Positions 1-8,296 of a stretch of 64,000 nucleotides of DNA are shown in pieces; positions within the stretch are counted from its first letter, which is position 1, and the number at the start of each line of letters is the position of its first letter. The stretch spans positions 2,976,001-3,040,000 of the forward strand of contig NZ_CP039290.1 of the NCBI RefSeq assembly GCF_004798705.1. The letters are read 5' to 3'. The translations under genes and the position numbers were made by a program. Below the pieces are notes generated by a model, which ran no database searches, was not told where the DNA came from, and worked only from the letters and a program-made list of their open reading frames with translations. This DNA comes from Arthrobacter sp. PAMC25564 (GTDB lineage: Bacteria; Actinomycetota; Actinomycetes; Actinomycetales; Micrococcaceae).

Positions 1-435
1 GCCGGGGACGGCCCCGTCGGGCTGACCGCCACATCCGTCATCTCGGTTTCGGCCAACCCTGCACTGCTGGTGTTTTCCCTGTCGGCCTTCTCCTCCACGG
101 CCCCGGCACTGGCCCGGGCCGAAACCCTCGTGGTCCATCTCCTGAGCGCGGACCAGATGGGCCTGGCCAAGACCTTCGCCACAAGCGGGATCGACCGCTT
201 CGCCGACACCGCCACGTGGTCGCGGCTGGTCACCGGTGAACCGGTGCTGCACGACGCCCCGACCTGGCTGCGCGGCCGCATCGTGGACCGCATGCAGGCC
301 GGCGACTCAACCGTCGTAGCCGTCCAGGTCCTGCAGGCCTCCGTATCCGAACCCGGGCCGGACGCCGACACCAGCCCGCTGGTCTACCACAACCGGGCCT
401 GGCACCGGCTCGGCGAGCTGTCGGCAATCAGCTGA
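1..435 (+). CDS. Flavin reductase domain protein, 5' end outside window
   Basis: The reading frame is open from base 1 and ends at TGA 433-435, so the start codon lies upstream of the window. The 144 visible residues match the C-terminal two thirds of the flavin reductase (HpaC/RutF-like, FMN-binding split-barrel) family: a TSVISVS-type strand, the NPALLVFSLS segment where flavin usually sits, and a late VYHNRAWHRL ending. Such proteins use NAD(P)H to supply reduced FMN or FAD to a partner monooxygenase. It lies 70 bp ahead of the hydrolase and close to the aromatic hydroxylase, which fits aromatic catabolism. The nearby TfdB-like enzyme is normally NADPH-dependent by itself, so the true partner may be upstream. 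Confidence 0.75.
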   Translation, partial: AGDGPVGLTATSVISVSANPALLVFSLSAFSSTAPALARAETLVVHLLSADQMGLAKTFATSGIDRFADTATWSRLVTGEPVLHDAPTWLRGRIVDRMQAGDSTVVAVQVLQASVSEPGPDADTSPLVYHNRAWHRLGELSAIS

Positions 436-505
436 CCGGCCGCCGTCGTCCGTTCTGATCAAACCCAAACCCCATCACCACGCCACATCTCAACGAGGAG
501 AACCC

Positions 506-1465
506 ATGGCACTCGACGAAGCAACCACCGCATTCCTGACCGGCATGGCACAGGCCGCCGGCCCCGACGCCAAACCCCTGTGGGAGCTGACCGCGGCGGA
601 AGCCCGCATCGCCAGCAGCGGGCTGAAGGACCTCTACGGCTCCGGCCCCGACGTCCACAACGCTGAAGACCACACGCTGACCGGCTACGACGGCGGGAAC
701 TTCAAGGTCAGGGTCCTTGTTCCCAACGACAAGCCAAACGCCGTGCTCGTATATATGCACGGCGGCGGCTGGGTCCTGGATGACATCGAGGGCTACGAAA
801 CCCTGGGACGGCAGCTCGCCACGAAATCCGGCGCCGTCATCGTTCTCGTGAACTACCGCAAGGCCCCCGAGCACCCGTTCCCGACTCCGGTCGAGGATGC
901 CTGGACAGCCCTGAAGTGGACTGGGGAGAATGTGGAACGGTTTGCCGGAGCGCGTGTACCGCTGTTCGTCGGCGGTGACAGCGCCGGCGGAAACCTAGCG
1001 GCCGTCACCGCCATCCGCGCCCGGGACAACGCCGGTCCCGAACTTGCCGGCCAGGTGCTGCTCTACCCCTCCACGGACTCGGACTTTTCCCGGGCTTCCT
1101 ACCTTGAACCGGAAAACCAGTCCTTCCTCACCACAGAATTCATGCAGTGGTTCTGGAACCTCTATCTGCCCGAACCGGCCCTCCGGATCCAACCGGAGGC
1201 ATCCCCGCTACGGACCGGTTCGCTGGCGGGCCTTGCACCCGCGCTGGTGGTCACCGCCGAGCACGACATACTCCGCGACGAAGGCGAGGCCTACGCGGCG
1301 CGCCTCGAAGAGTCGGGCGTCAACGTCGAACATCACCGTTGGCCGGGACAGATGCACGCCTTCTTCTCCATGGTCAACGTCCTGCCGGCCAGCGCCGACG
1401 TGATGAACCTCGTGGCCAACTCGATCCGGACCCGGGCCACCGACACTGCAAGAGTTGCGGGCTGA
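506..1465 (+). CDS. Alpha/beta hydrolase of the HSL (lipase/esterase) family
   Basis: A 319-residue protein starting at ATG 506 after the ribosome-binding site AACGAGGAGAA. It has the hormone-sensitive-lipase signature HGGGW (about residues 85-89, oxyanion hole), the nucleophile elbow GDSAGG (about 157-162), the acid in HDILRDEG (about 252) and the catalytic His in HAFF (about 283). The length is typical and there is no signal peptide, so it should act in the cytoplasm. Position between a flavin reductase and a phenol hydroxylase suggests hydrolysis of an aryl ester or lactone that feeds the hydroxyquinol pathway; the substrate cannot be read from the sequence. Confidence 0.88.
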   Translation: MALDEATTAFLTGMAQAAGPDAKPLWELTAAEARIASSGLKDLYGSGPDVHNAEDHTLTGYDGGNFKVRVLVPNDKPNAVLVYMHGGGWVLDDIEGYETLGRQLATKSGAVIVLVNYRKAPEHPFPTPVEDAWTALKWTGENVERFAGARVPLFVGGDSAGGNLAAVTAIRARDNAGPELAGQVLLYPSTDSDFSRASYLEPENQSFLTTEFMQWFWNLYLPEPALRIQPEASPLRTGSLAGLAPALVVTAEHDILRDEGEAYAARLEESGVNVEHHRWPGQMHAFFSMVNVLPASADVMNLVANSIRTRATDTARVAG

Positions 1466-1717
1466 CCATGTTCGGCAGCATCAGGATCAGAACGTGTCCG
1501 GCGGCTGGGACCGCTCATGGAGGTTGCCCACCGTCGAACGCCACGCCGTCGGACGGTGCCGGGCAGCCCGGCACCTGGCCGGCCCGGCCGGAGGCGATCT
1601 CAGCCTCCCCATGGGAAGGTCTCTATGAGAGCAGCGGCCAGGATAGCCCGGCGCACCGATAGCGCGCACCACTTCAGCCTCAAACTTCCGGCCCCTGGGC
1701 CTTACCGAAGGAAAACA

Positions 1718-3514
1718 ATGGTTATTTTTAACGACGGGGTTGCCGAAACGGCTCTCCCGGACGCAAATGTCGTCCACACCGACGTGCTGATCGTCGGGTC
1801 GGGCCCGGCGGGGTCCTCGGCCGCACTGTTCCTATCCAGCCTGGGCGTGCCGAACATCATGATCACCAAGTACCGCTGGACGGCGAACACGCCCCGTGCG
1901 CACATCACGAACCAGCGCACCATGGAGATCTTCCGGGACATGGGGATCGAGGACCAGGTCCTGGCCGATGCCACGCCTCACGAGATGATCGGCGATACCG
2001 TGTTCTGCACGTCGATTGCCGGGGAGGAGATCGGGCGGATCCTGAGCTGGGGAACACATCCGGCGCGTCATGCCGACTATGAACTGGCGTCACCGTCCTT
2101 GAACTGCGATATCCCGCAGACCTACCTCGAGCCGATCCTGGTGAAGAACGCGACCATGCGCGGTACGCAGACCCAGTTCTCCACCGAGTACCTCTCGCAC
2201 AGCCAGGACGTCGACGGCGTGAGCGTGCGGGTGCTGAACCGGCTCACTGGAACCGGATACACCATCCGGGCCAAGTACCTGATCGGCGCCGATGGCGCCC
2301 GTTCCAAGGTTGCCTCGGACATTAAGCTGCCGTACGAGGGGCAGATGGACATCGCAGGTTCGATGAACATCACCTTCAAGGCGGACATCGCCGGGCTTGT
2401 GGGGCACCGTCCCTCGGTGCTGTACTGGGTGGTCCAGCCCGGATCGAACATCGGCGGCATCGGTGCCGGCCTGGTGCGCATGGTGCGGCCGTGGAACGAG
2501 TGGCTGATCGTGTGGGGCTTCGACATCAACGACGAGCCGCCCGTTGTGACGGATGAGTCCGCGGCCCAGATCGTTCGGAACCTGATCGGTGTCCCGGACC
2601 TCGACGTCGAAATCACGGGAACCTCGCTGTGGGGCAACAACGAGCAGTACGCCACGCGGCTGCAGTCCGGGCGTGTCTTTTGCGCCGGAGACGCCGTGCA
2701 CAAGCACCCGCCGAGCAACGGGCTCGGCTCCAACACCTCGATCCAGGATTCCTACAACCTGGCCTGGAAGATCGCCGCCGTGCTCAACGGACAGGCCGGC
2801 GAGGATCTGTTGGAGACCTACACCGCCGAGCGCGCCCCGGTGGCGAAGCAGATCGTGACCAGGGCCAACAAGTCCGGCCGGGAATTCGGCCAGCTCTTCG
2901 AGGCCCTCGGGATCGACAAGGCCGAGACCGCCGAGGAGATGCACGCCTTGATCGAGTCCCGCAAGGACAACACCGCCGAAGGCGCAGCCAAGCGCCAGGC
3001 CATCCAGGCGGCGATGGAGATCAAGAACTACGAATTCAATGCCCATGGCGTGGAACTCGGCCAGCACTACGAGTCCTCCGCGATCGTAAGCGACGGAACC
3101 ACCCGCGCTGTCCCGGCCCGGGATCCGGAACTTTATTACGAAGCATCGACACATCCGGGCGGACGGCTCCCGCATGCCTGGCTGGGCGACAGCGCCCGCA
3201 AGCTCTCGACCCACGACCTTGCCCCGTACGGCCAGTTCACGCTATTCACCGGCAGCACGGGCGTGGATTGGCGCACGGCCGCGCAGAAGGTCAGCGACCA
3301 GCTCGGCGTCACGGTCCAGGCCGTAGTGATCGGCCCAGGCCAGGAGGTCACGGACCTGTACTTCGACTGGGCGAAACTGCGTGGTGTGGCGGAAGATGGT
3401 GCCGTGCTGGTCCGCCCGGACAAGCACGTCGGCTGGCGCGCCGACCGCTTGCCGGCGGATCCGAATGGTGCCCTCTACGGCGCCGTGTGCGCAATCCTGA
3501 ATCTGGAGAACTGA
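1718..3514 (+). CDS. FAD-dependent phenol hydroxylase, TfdB-like
   Basis: The start is ATG 1718 (preceded by GAAGGAAAAC), although the frame is open from 1517. The 598 residues equal the length I recall for 2,4-dichlorophenol 6-monooxygenase TfdB. Features of group A flavoprotein hydroxylases are visible: GSGPAG at residues 27-32 for the FAD ADP moiety, the DG motif GADGARSKV near 190, and the FAD ribityl motif GDAVHKHPPSNGLG near 325-338, then the thioredoxin-like C-terminal domain of the phenol hydroxylase group. It should hydroxylate a phenol ortho to an existing hydroxyl using NADPH and O2. With the two downstream genes, conversion of resorcinol or a substituted phenol to hydroxyquinol is most likely. 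It ends 2 bp before the reductase gene. Confidence 0.9.
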   Translation: MVIFNDGVAETALPDANVVHTDVLIVGSGPAGSSAALFLSSLGVPNIMITKYRWTANTPRAHITNQRTMEIFRDMGIEDQVLADATPHEMIGDTVFCTSIAGEEIGRILSWGTHPARHADYELASPSLNCDIPQTYLEPILVKNATMRGTQTQFSTEYLSHSQDVDGVSVRVLNRLTGTGYTIRAKYLIGADGARSKVASDIKLPYEGQMDIAGSMNITFKADIAGLVGHRPSVLYWVVQPGSNIGGIGAGLVRMVRPWNEWLIVWGFDINDEPPVVTDESAAQIVRNLIGVPDLDVEITGTSLWGNNEQYATRLQSGRVFCAGDAVHKHPPSNGLGSNTSIQDSYNLAWKIAAVLNGQAGEDLLETYTAERAPVAKQIVTRANKSGREFGQLFEALGIDKAETAEEMHALIESRKDNTAEGAAKRQAIQAAMEIKNYEFNAHGVELGQHYESSAIVSDGTTRAVPARDPELYYEASTHPGGRLPHAWLGDSARKLSTHDLAPYGQFTLFTGSTGVDWRTAAQKVSDQLGVTVQAVVIGPGQEVTDLYFDWAKLRGVAEDGAVLVRPDKHVGWRADRLPADPNGALYGAVCAILNLEN

Positions 3515-3516
3515 CT

Positions 3517-4593
3517 ATGAGCCTGTCTTTTGAGCATGTGACCCTGGGCCAGCGTGTCCTGTTCGGCACCGGTAAGGCTGCTGCGAACCTCGCAGCGGAG
3601 GTCGCCCGGCTGGGCGCTCAGCGGATCATGGTGATCGCCTCCGACTTCGAGACGCCGATGGCCCGCACCGTCGCCGCCGGCATCAACGTCGCGCTCTGGC
3701 ACCACGACGTCGTCATGCACGTCCCCATCGAAACGGCCGAAAAGGCCCGGGCCGCCGCGGCCGGGTCCGGCATCGACCTGCTGGTCTGCGTCGGCGGCGG
3801 GTCCACCACGGGCCTGGCCAAAGCCATCGCCATGACCACCCGGATCCCGATCATCGCCGTGCCCACCACCTACGCCGGATCCGAAGCCACCAACGTCTGG
3901 GGCCTGACCGAGGCAGCCCGGAAAACCACCGGCGTCGACGACGCCGTCCTGCCCGCCACCGTCATCTACGACGCCGCCCTGACCCTGTCCCTGCCCGTGG
4001 CCATGTCCGTCGCCTCCGGCCTGAACGGCATGGCCCACTGCATCGACTCGATGTGGGCCCCCCGAGCCGACCCCATCAACGCCGCGCTGGCCGCCGAAGG
4101 CATCCGCGCCCTCAACCAGGGACTGCCCCTCATCGCGGAGGACCCGGCCGGGACCGAGGGGCGCGAACAATCCCTCTACGGCGCCTACCTCGCCGCCGTC
4201 GCGTTCGCCTCCGCCGGATCCGGGATCCACCACAAAATCTGCCACGTCCTCGGCGGCACCTTCAACCTGCCCCACGCCCAGACCCACGCCACCGTCCTGC
4301 CCTACGTCCTGGCCTTCAACGCACCCTGCGCCCCCGAGGCCAGCGCCCGGATCGCCGCCGCCTTCGGCACCACCGACGCCCTCACCGGTCTCCAGGAACT
4401 CCGCAAACGACTCGACGCGCCCAAGGCACTCTCTGACTACGGCTTCACCGCAGACGGGATCCCCGAAGCCGCCGCCATCATCCTTCCCGCCGTACCGGCA
4501 AACAACCCACGCCCCGTCACCACCGAGAACCTCACCCGCCTCCTGGCGGCAGCCCTCACCGGCGAAGACCCCGCGGTCCTGCTGAGTCTCTGA
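3517..4593 (+). CDS. Maleylacetate reductase
   Basis: The start is ATG 3517, 2 bp after the hydroxylase stop, with ATCTGGAGAAC as ribosome-binding site inside the upstream gene. The 358 residues fit the iron-containing-alcohol-dehydrogenase-like maleylacetate reductases: a GGGST nucleotide-binding turn near residues 92-96, a PTTYAGSE segment, and the His-rich KICHVLGG and LPHAQTHA region near 240-258. The enzyme reduces maleylacetate to 3-oxoadipate with NAD(P)H, the step after intradiol cleavage of hydroxyquinol. Third-position GC is even higher here than in the hydroxylase gene, which gives long spurious antisense frames. Operon position between hydroxylase and dioxygenase supports the call. 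Confidence 0.92.
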   Translation: MSLSFEHVTLGQRVLFGTGKAAANLAAEVARLGAQRIMVIASDFETPMARTVAAGINVALWHHDVVMHVPIETAEKARAAAAGSGIDLLVCVGGGSTTGLAKAIAMTTRIPIIAVPTTYAGSEATNVWGLTEAARKTTGVDDAVLPATVIYDAALTLSLPVAMSVASGLNGMAHCIDSMWAPRADPINAALAAEGIRALNQGLPLIAEDPAGTEGREQSLYGAYLAAVAFASAGSGIHHKICHVLGGTFNLPHAQTHATVLPYVLAFNAPCAPEASARIAAAFGTTDALTGLQELRKRLDAPKALSDYGFTADGIPEAAAIILPAVPANNPRPVTTENLTRLLAAALTGEDPAVLLSL

Positions 4594-4631
4594 CCCGGGC
4601 CCCGACCACACACAGATTTAAGGAGTACAGC

Positions 4632-5552
4632 ATGTCCCACACCACCCACCCCCAAGGCACCATCAGCCCCGAACAGGCCGCCGTCGAACAGGAACTTGTG
4701 GACACCGTCGTCGCGTCCTTCGAAAAGGCCGGGGACCCGCGCCTGAAGCAGATCATGCAGTCCCTGACCCGGCACCTGCACAACTTCGTCCGCGAAGTCC
4801 GCCTCACCGAGGACGAGTGGAACACCGGGATTGAATTCCTCACCGCCGCCGGACACATCACCGATGACAAACGCCAGGAATTCATCCTCCTCTCCGACGT
4901 CCTGGGCCTGTCCATGCAAACCATCGCCATCAACAACCAGGCCTACACCGGCACCGCCCCCGCCACCGAGGCCACGGTCTTCGGGCCGTTCTTTGTGGAC
5001 GACGCCCCCGAAATCCCCATCGGCGGCGACATCGCCGGCGGCGCCGCCGGCCAGCCCTGCTGGGTCGAGGGCACCATCACCGACACCTCCGGCAACCCTG
5101 TGCCGGGAGCCCGGATCGAAGTCTGGGAAGCCGACGAAGACGGCTTCTACGACGTCCAGTACACCGATGCCCGCGTCGCCGGCCGGGCCCACCTGTTCGC
5201 CGACGACAACGGCAACTACGCGTTCTGGGGACTCACCCCCACCCCGTACCCGATCCCCCACGACGGACCGGTCGGCAAAATGCTCGAAGCCACCCGCCGC
5301 TCCCCCGTCCGCGCCTCCCACCTGCACTTCATGGTCACCGCCCCCGGCCTGCGCACCCTCGTGACGCACATCTTCGTCGCAGGGGACCCGCAGATCGAAA
5401 CCGGCGACTCCGTCTTCGGCGTCAAAAACTCCCTCATCAAGAAATTCGAACCCCAGCCCGCCAACGCTCCAACCCCGGACGGCCGCGACCTCGGCGACCA
5501 GACCTGGGCCCGCACCCGCTTCGACGTCGTCCTCGCCCCCGCCAACGCCTGA
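4632..5552 (+). CDS. Hydroxyquinol 1,2-dioxygenase (intradiol, non-haem Fe(III))
   Basis: A 306-residue protein at ATG 4632 with a TTTAAGGAGTACAGC leader giving a strong ribosome-binding site. It has the N-terminal helical linker domain of catechol/hydroxyquinol dioxygenases (about residues 20-110), FGPFF, and the four iron ligands in their usual order: Tyr in DGFYD (about 170), Tyr in PTPYPIP (about 205) and two His in HLHF (about 230-232). It cleaves hydroxyquinol to maleylacetate, which the preceding gene product reduces. Chlorocatechol dioxygenases are related, but the company of a maleylacetate reductase without cycloisomerase or dienelactone hydrolase favours hydroxyquinol as substrate. 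Confidence 0.9.
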   Translation: MSHTTHPQGTISPEQAAVEQELVDTVVASFEKAGDPRLKQIMQSLTRHLHNFVREVRLTEDEWNTGIEFLTAAGHITDDKRQEFILLSDVLGLSMQTIAINNQAYTGTAPATEATVFGPFFVDDAPEIPIGGDIAGGAAGQPCWVEGTITDTSGNPVPGARIEVWEADEDGFYDVQYTDARVAGRAHLFADDNGNYAFWGLTPTPYPIPHDGPVGKMLEATRRSPVRASHLHFMVTAPGLRTLVTHIFVAGDPQIETGDSVFGVKNSLIKKFEPQPANAPTPDGRDLGDQTWARTRFDVVLAPANA

Positions 5553-5704
5553 ACGCGAAGACGGCGAATGTAAAGGTGCCCATCGTGCGACTCACCCGCA
5601 CCACTACCATCGGATCCCCAGCCAGAGCAGTAAGAGTCGTCGCGAACGGCGCCCGCATGGACACCACAGCGGCGGTCCTGTCAGTGTGGGGGATTGGAGA
5701 AGCA

Positions 5705-5725
5705 GATAGTCTTTAGCCGACTATC
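5705..5725. promoter_or_regulatory. Perfect inverted repeat GATAGTC-N7-GACTATC
   Basis: Two 7-base arms (5705-5711 and 5719-5725) form an exact palindrome 35 bp before the start of the NmrA-like pseudogene and 150 bp after the dioxygenase gene. The stem is AT-rich with no clear T-run after it (GCTTTTCC), so it looks more like a dimeric repressor operator than a terminator. The regulator is not identified. Confidence 0.4.
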
Positions 5726-5759
5726 GCTTTTCCGCCAGACATCACTTGAGGTGTGAATC

Positions 5760-6240
5760 ATGACCGCGATGCCACCCCCGCCAGGCACAGTCCTTCTTGC
5801 CGGTGCCACCGGCGATCTCGGGGGACGCATCCTGTGGAATTTGGTCGCCCTTGGGGCCACCGTTCGAATCCTGACACGACCAGGGACCAGCACGGCGCGG
5901 ATCTCACAGCTACGCGCCCAGGGGTCAAGGTGGTCCAGACCGGTTACGACGACCCGGGCGGCCTCCGAAGAGCCTGCACGGAGGTTGACTCCGTAGTCTC
6001 CGCGATCAACGGTCTCGACAGCGCCATCATCGGTGCTCAATCGCGCTTGCTGGAGGCGGCGGCGGAAGCGGGCGTGCCGCGTTTCATCCCGTCCGTTTTC
6101 TCCATCGATTACCGTGGTATTCGGCCCCGAACCAACCGGAACTTACAGCTCCCGCCGGAGGGCAGGACGACTGCGGCTGCGGACCGGCGCCTCTAGGAGG
6201 CCACCTTTGCTTCCTGCTCCATGAAACGCCCGCGGCCGGT
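5760..6240 (+). pseudogene. NmrA-like/isoflavone-reductase-type NAD(P)-binding protein, frameshifted and truncated
   Basis: The start ATG 5760 opens a typical Rossmann N terminus (LLAGATGDLGGRI, residues 10-22) that runs to about 5910. The homologous reading then continues in another frame: RPGVKVVQTGYDD, VVSAINGLDSAIIGAQ, VPRFIPSVFSIDYRGI. A second break near 6140 destroys the following RTNRNLQL region, and the C-terminal half is missing before the convergent cupin gene. Intact relatives are about 300 residues, so this is a dead fragment. Family assignment comes from the glycine motif plus the SVFSIDY and TNRNL signatures. Confidence 0.72.
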
Positions 6241-6641
6241 CAGCGGCCGTTGTACTCGTCGTCTGTGATGTGCTCGCCCCAAGTGGTGGTCTTTGACGGG
6301 TCCTCGCCGTTTTGGAGCATCGCAATGTGTTCCATGAAGCAGCCTGGGGCAGCCGCGTGCCAATGCTCCTCGCCGGGCGGCGTGTAAAGCGTCTGGCCCG
6401 GGTGGACCTCGATGATCCTGCCGTCACGGGTACCGAAACGGCCCACGCCCTGGGTGACACGCAGATACTGGCCGTGCTCGTGGGAGTGCCAGGCGGTACG
6501 TGCTCCGGGCGCGAAACGGACGGTCGCGACGACCATCGTCTGGTCAGACTCGTGGGGAAGAGCGATCGGATCCAGCCAGACGTCGCCGGCGAATTGGGCC
6601 GCCGGGTTTTTCGAGGTGGGCACAGAGGGTTCGATGTTCAT
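6240..6641 (-). CDS. Small cupin-domain protein
   Basis: I start it at ATG 6641 (133 residues), because upstream codons in the same frame belong to the broken carboxymuconolactone decarboxylase. One cupin barrel is clear: HSHEHGQYLRVTQGVG (first metal-binding motif, around residues 56-72) and PGQTLYTPPGEEHWHAA (second motif, around 87-104), so the metal-ligand His residues are present. Single-domain cupins of this kind often accompany a carboxymuconolactone decarboxylase-like partner, and the start codon overlaps the stop of that pseudogene (ATGA). It is the last gene of a minus-strand operon with two aldo/keto reductases. Enzymatic role unknown. Confidence 0.85.
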   Translation of the reverse strand: MNIEPSVPTSKNPAAQFAGDVWLDPIALPHESDQTMVVATVRFAPGARTAWHSHEHGQYLRVTQGVGRFGTRDGRIIEVHPGQTLYTPPGEEHWHAAAPGCFMEHIAMLQNGEDPSKTTTWGEHITDDEYNGR

Positions 6642-6830
6642 GATTTTCCTTGCTTGATGTCTGTGAAGAGTTGCTTGGCGACGCCCATCGCAGACATGCC
6701 CTTGGCCAGCCTGCGTAGGGCGTGACATGGGTGATGGCTTCGATGAGCTCCTCCTGGGTCACGCCGTTTTCGAGAGCGTGCCCGCGAGCACGGTCATGCC
6801 CAGGAGTACGACGGTTTCCAGCCCTTCCAT
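6638..6830 (-). pseudogene. Carboxymuconolactone decarboxylase-like protein, two frameshifts
   Basis: A very strong ribosome-binding site (AAGGAGATGTC) precedes ATG 6830, but that frame stops after 23 codons. The family reading is recovered in a second frame (GHALENGVTQEELIEAITH, then PYAGWP) and in a third (MSAMGVAKQLFTDI), ending at a TGA that overlaps the cupin start. These are the C-terminal helices of AhpD/CMD proteins. At least two indels and loss of the N-terminal half make it non-functional, and ribosome coupling to the cupin gene should be altered. Confidence 0.68.
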
Positions 6831-6891
6831 GACATCTCCTTCCGATCTGTGTGTTCTACTGCTCGCGTCAAATGGATGGGCCGCGTGGGAC

Positions 6892-7254
6892 TTACCAGGT
6901 TGATGCGACTGTGCGCGCTACGACCCATTCGTCTCCACGGCGTTCGAACCAGGAACGCAGCGTCAGCCGCCAGGTGGCCCTGGATCCCCAGATCGTGGCG
7001 TCGGTGAACGTGCGGGCGGTCATCTCTGGCACGGTGACGTCCGTGCCGAGGGTTGCCTCCACTGTTTCCATCCGGTGGTACTGCATCTGGCCGGTTTCGA
7101 TGGCATCAAGCCATTCCGCCTTTGACTGCACGTATCCGGTCATGTGCGTAAGGGTGAATTCGTCGGCGAGGATGCTGTCCAGCCCGGCCACATCCCCGGC
7201 CACCATCGCCTCGCACGAAGCGCTGTGGAGCTCCTCCACCGCGGCGGCGCTCAC
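6892..7254 (-). CDS. NTF2-like (SnoaL/DUF4440 type) protein
   Basis: The protein has 120 residues and starts at ATG 7254, whose ATGA overlaps the stop of the upstream aldo/keto reductase. The pattern is of cone-barrel NTF2-like proteins: a long N-terminal helix (AAVEELHSASCEAMVAGD), LDSILADEFTLTHMTGYVQSK, and a final pair of strands (WRLTLRSWFERRGDEWVVAR). Such proteins can be enzymes (ketosteroid isomerase-like, dehydratase) or ligand binders; no specific catalytic dyad is convincing. Translational coupling to the reductase suggests a shared substrate. Confidence 0.8.
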   Translation of the reverse strand: MSAAAVEELHSASCEAMVAGDVAGLDSILADEFTLTHMTGYVQSKAEWLDAIETGQMQYHRMETVEATLGTDVTVPEMTARTFTDATIWGSRATWRLTLRSWFERRGDEWVVARTVASTW

Positions 7255-8276
7255 GCCTGTCTCCGCCGCCGTGCCTGCGCTGTCAGTTCCTGGGCTCCAT
7301 AGCTGTTGTCATCGGGATTGACGGTGACCCCGGGCGCGACGAGCTGATCGATGCCGTCCAGCACGTCGGTGGACAGAGTGATATCGGCGGCCGGCAGGTA
7401 GGACTCCAGCTGCTCCATGGTGCGGGGCCCGACGATCGCCGCCGTGACGCCGGGGTGGTTGATCACGAACGCTATCGCCAGCTCGATGAGGGTCAGCCCG
7501 GCCTGTTCGGCCAGCTGGGCGAGGTCTTCGACGATGTCGAGCTTGCGCTGGTTGGCCGGGCTTGTCATATCGAACCGGGCGCCCGGACGGGCCGACGAGG
7601 TGGGTGCGGACGCTGCGTCTTTACGCCACCGTCCGGAGAGCCAGCCGCCGCCGAGCGGGCTGTAGGTGAGGGTGCCCATTCCGTGGCGCTGCACCGCGGG
7701 AAGGACGTCTTCCTCGATGCCGCGGACCAGGATCGAGTAGGGCGGCTGTTCGGTGATGAACCGTTCGAGGTTTCGTTCCCGGGATGCCCACTGGGCTTCG
7801 ACAATCTGGGATCCCGAGTAGGACGAGGAGCCGATGTAACGGACCTTGCCCTGGCGGACGAGGTCGGTGAGCGCGCCGAGGGTCTCCTCGACGTCGGTAT
7901 CGGGGCTGGGCCGGTGGACCTGGTAGAGGTCGATGTAGTCGGTGTTCAGCCGGCGGAGGGAGTTTTCGACTTCGCGGATGATCCAGCGGCGGGATCCGCC
8001 GCGCTCGTTGGGGTCCTCGCTCATGGGCATAAAGAACTTGGTGGCGAGGAACACGTCCTCACGCCGGCCTTCCACTGCCTTTCCGACGATTTCCTCGGAT
8101 GCCCCGCCTGAGTAGACGTCGGCGGTGTCGATGAAGTTGATGCCCGCGTCGAGGGCGCGGTGGATGATGTGGATGGAGTCGGCGGTGTCGTTGTTGCCCC
8201 AGGGGCCGAACATCATCGCACCGAGGCACAAGGGGCTGACCTGCACGCCGGTGCGGCCGAGGGGACGGTATTCCAT
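7251..8276 (-). CDS. Aldo/keto reductase
   Basis: A 341-residue AKR. The catalytic tetrad can be followed: Asp and Tyr in FIDTADVYSGGASEE (about residues 51-62), Lys in LATKFFMP (about 83) and His in YQVHRPSP (about 123). NADPH-binding segments near the C terminus (AIVGPRTMEQLES) are present. It reduces aldehydes or ketones in the cytoplasm; the substrate is not predictable. It follows another AKR by 20 bp and overlaps the NTF2-like gene by 4 bp, so the three are cotranscribed from the promoter region near 10712-10813. Confidence 0.9.
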   Translation of the reverse strand: MEYRPLGRTGVQVSPLCLGAMMFGPWGNNDTADSIHIIHRALDAGINFIDTADVYSGGASEEIVGKAVEGRREDVFLATKFFMPMSEDPNERGGSRRWIIREVENSLRRLNTDYIDLYQVHRPSPDTDVEETLGALTDLVRQGKVRYIGSSSYSGSQIVEAQWASRERNLERFITEQPPYSILVRGIEEDVLPAVQRHGMGTLTYSPLGGGWLSGRWRKDAASAPTSSARPGARFDMTSPANQRKLDIVEDLAQLAEQAGLTLIELAIAFVINHPGVTAAIVGPRTMEQLESYLPAADITLSTDVLDGIDQLVAPGVTVNPDDNSYGAQELTAQARRRRQA

Positions 8277-8296
8277 GCTGGTTCCTTCTCTCTGGC

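Noticed and set aside
2090..3214. 374-codon minus-strand frame opposite the TfdB-like gene
   Set aside because: Antisense shadow of an unambiguous hydroxylase; no start signal and no conserved motif.
2629..3516. N-terminal extension of the maleylacetate reductase frame
   Set aside because: The open frame runs through the hydroxylase gene, but the family's N terminus starts at ATG 3517 with its own ribosome-binding site.
3475..4611. 378-codon minus-strand frame opposite maleylacetate reductase
   Set aside because: Translation is almost entirely Gly, Asp and Val, typical of antisense to high-GC3 coding DNA.
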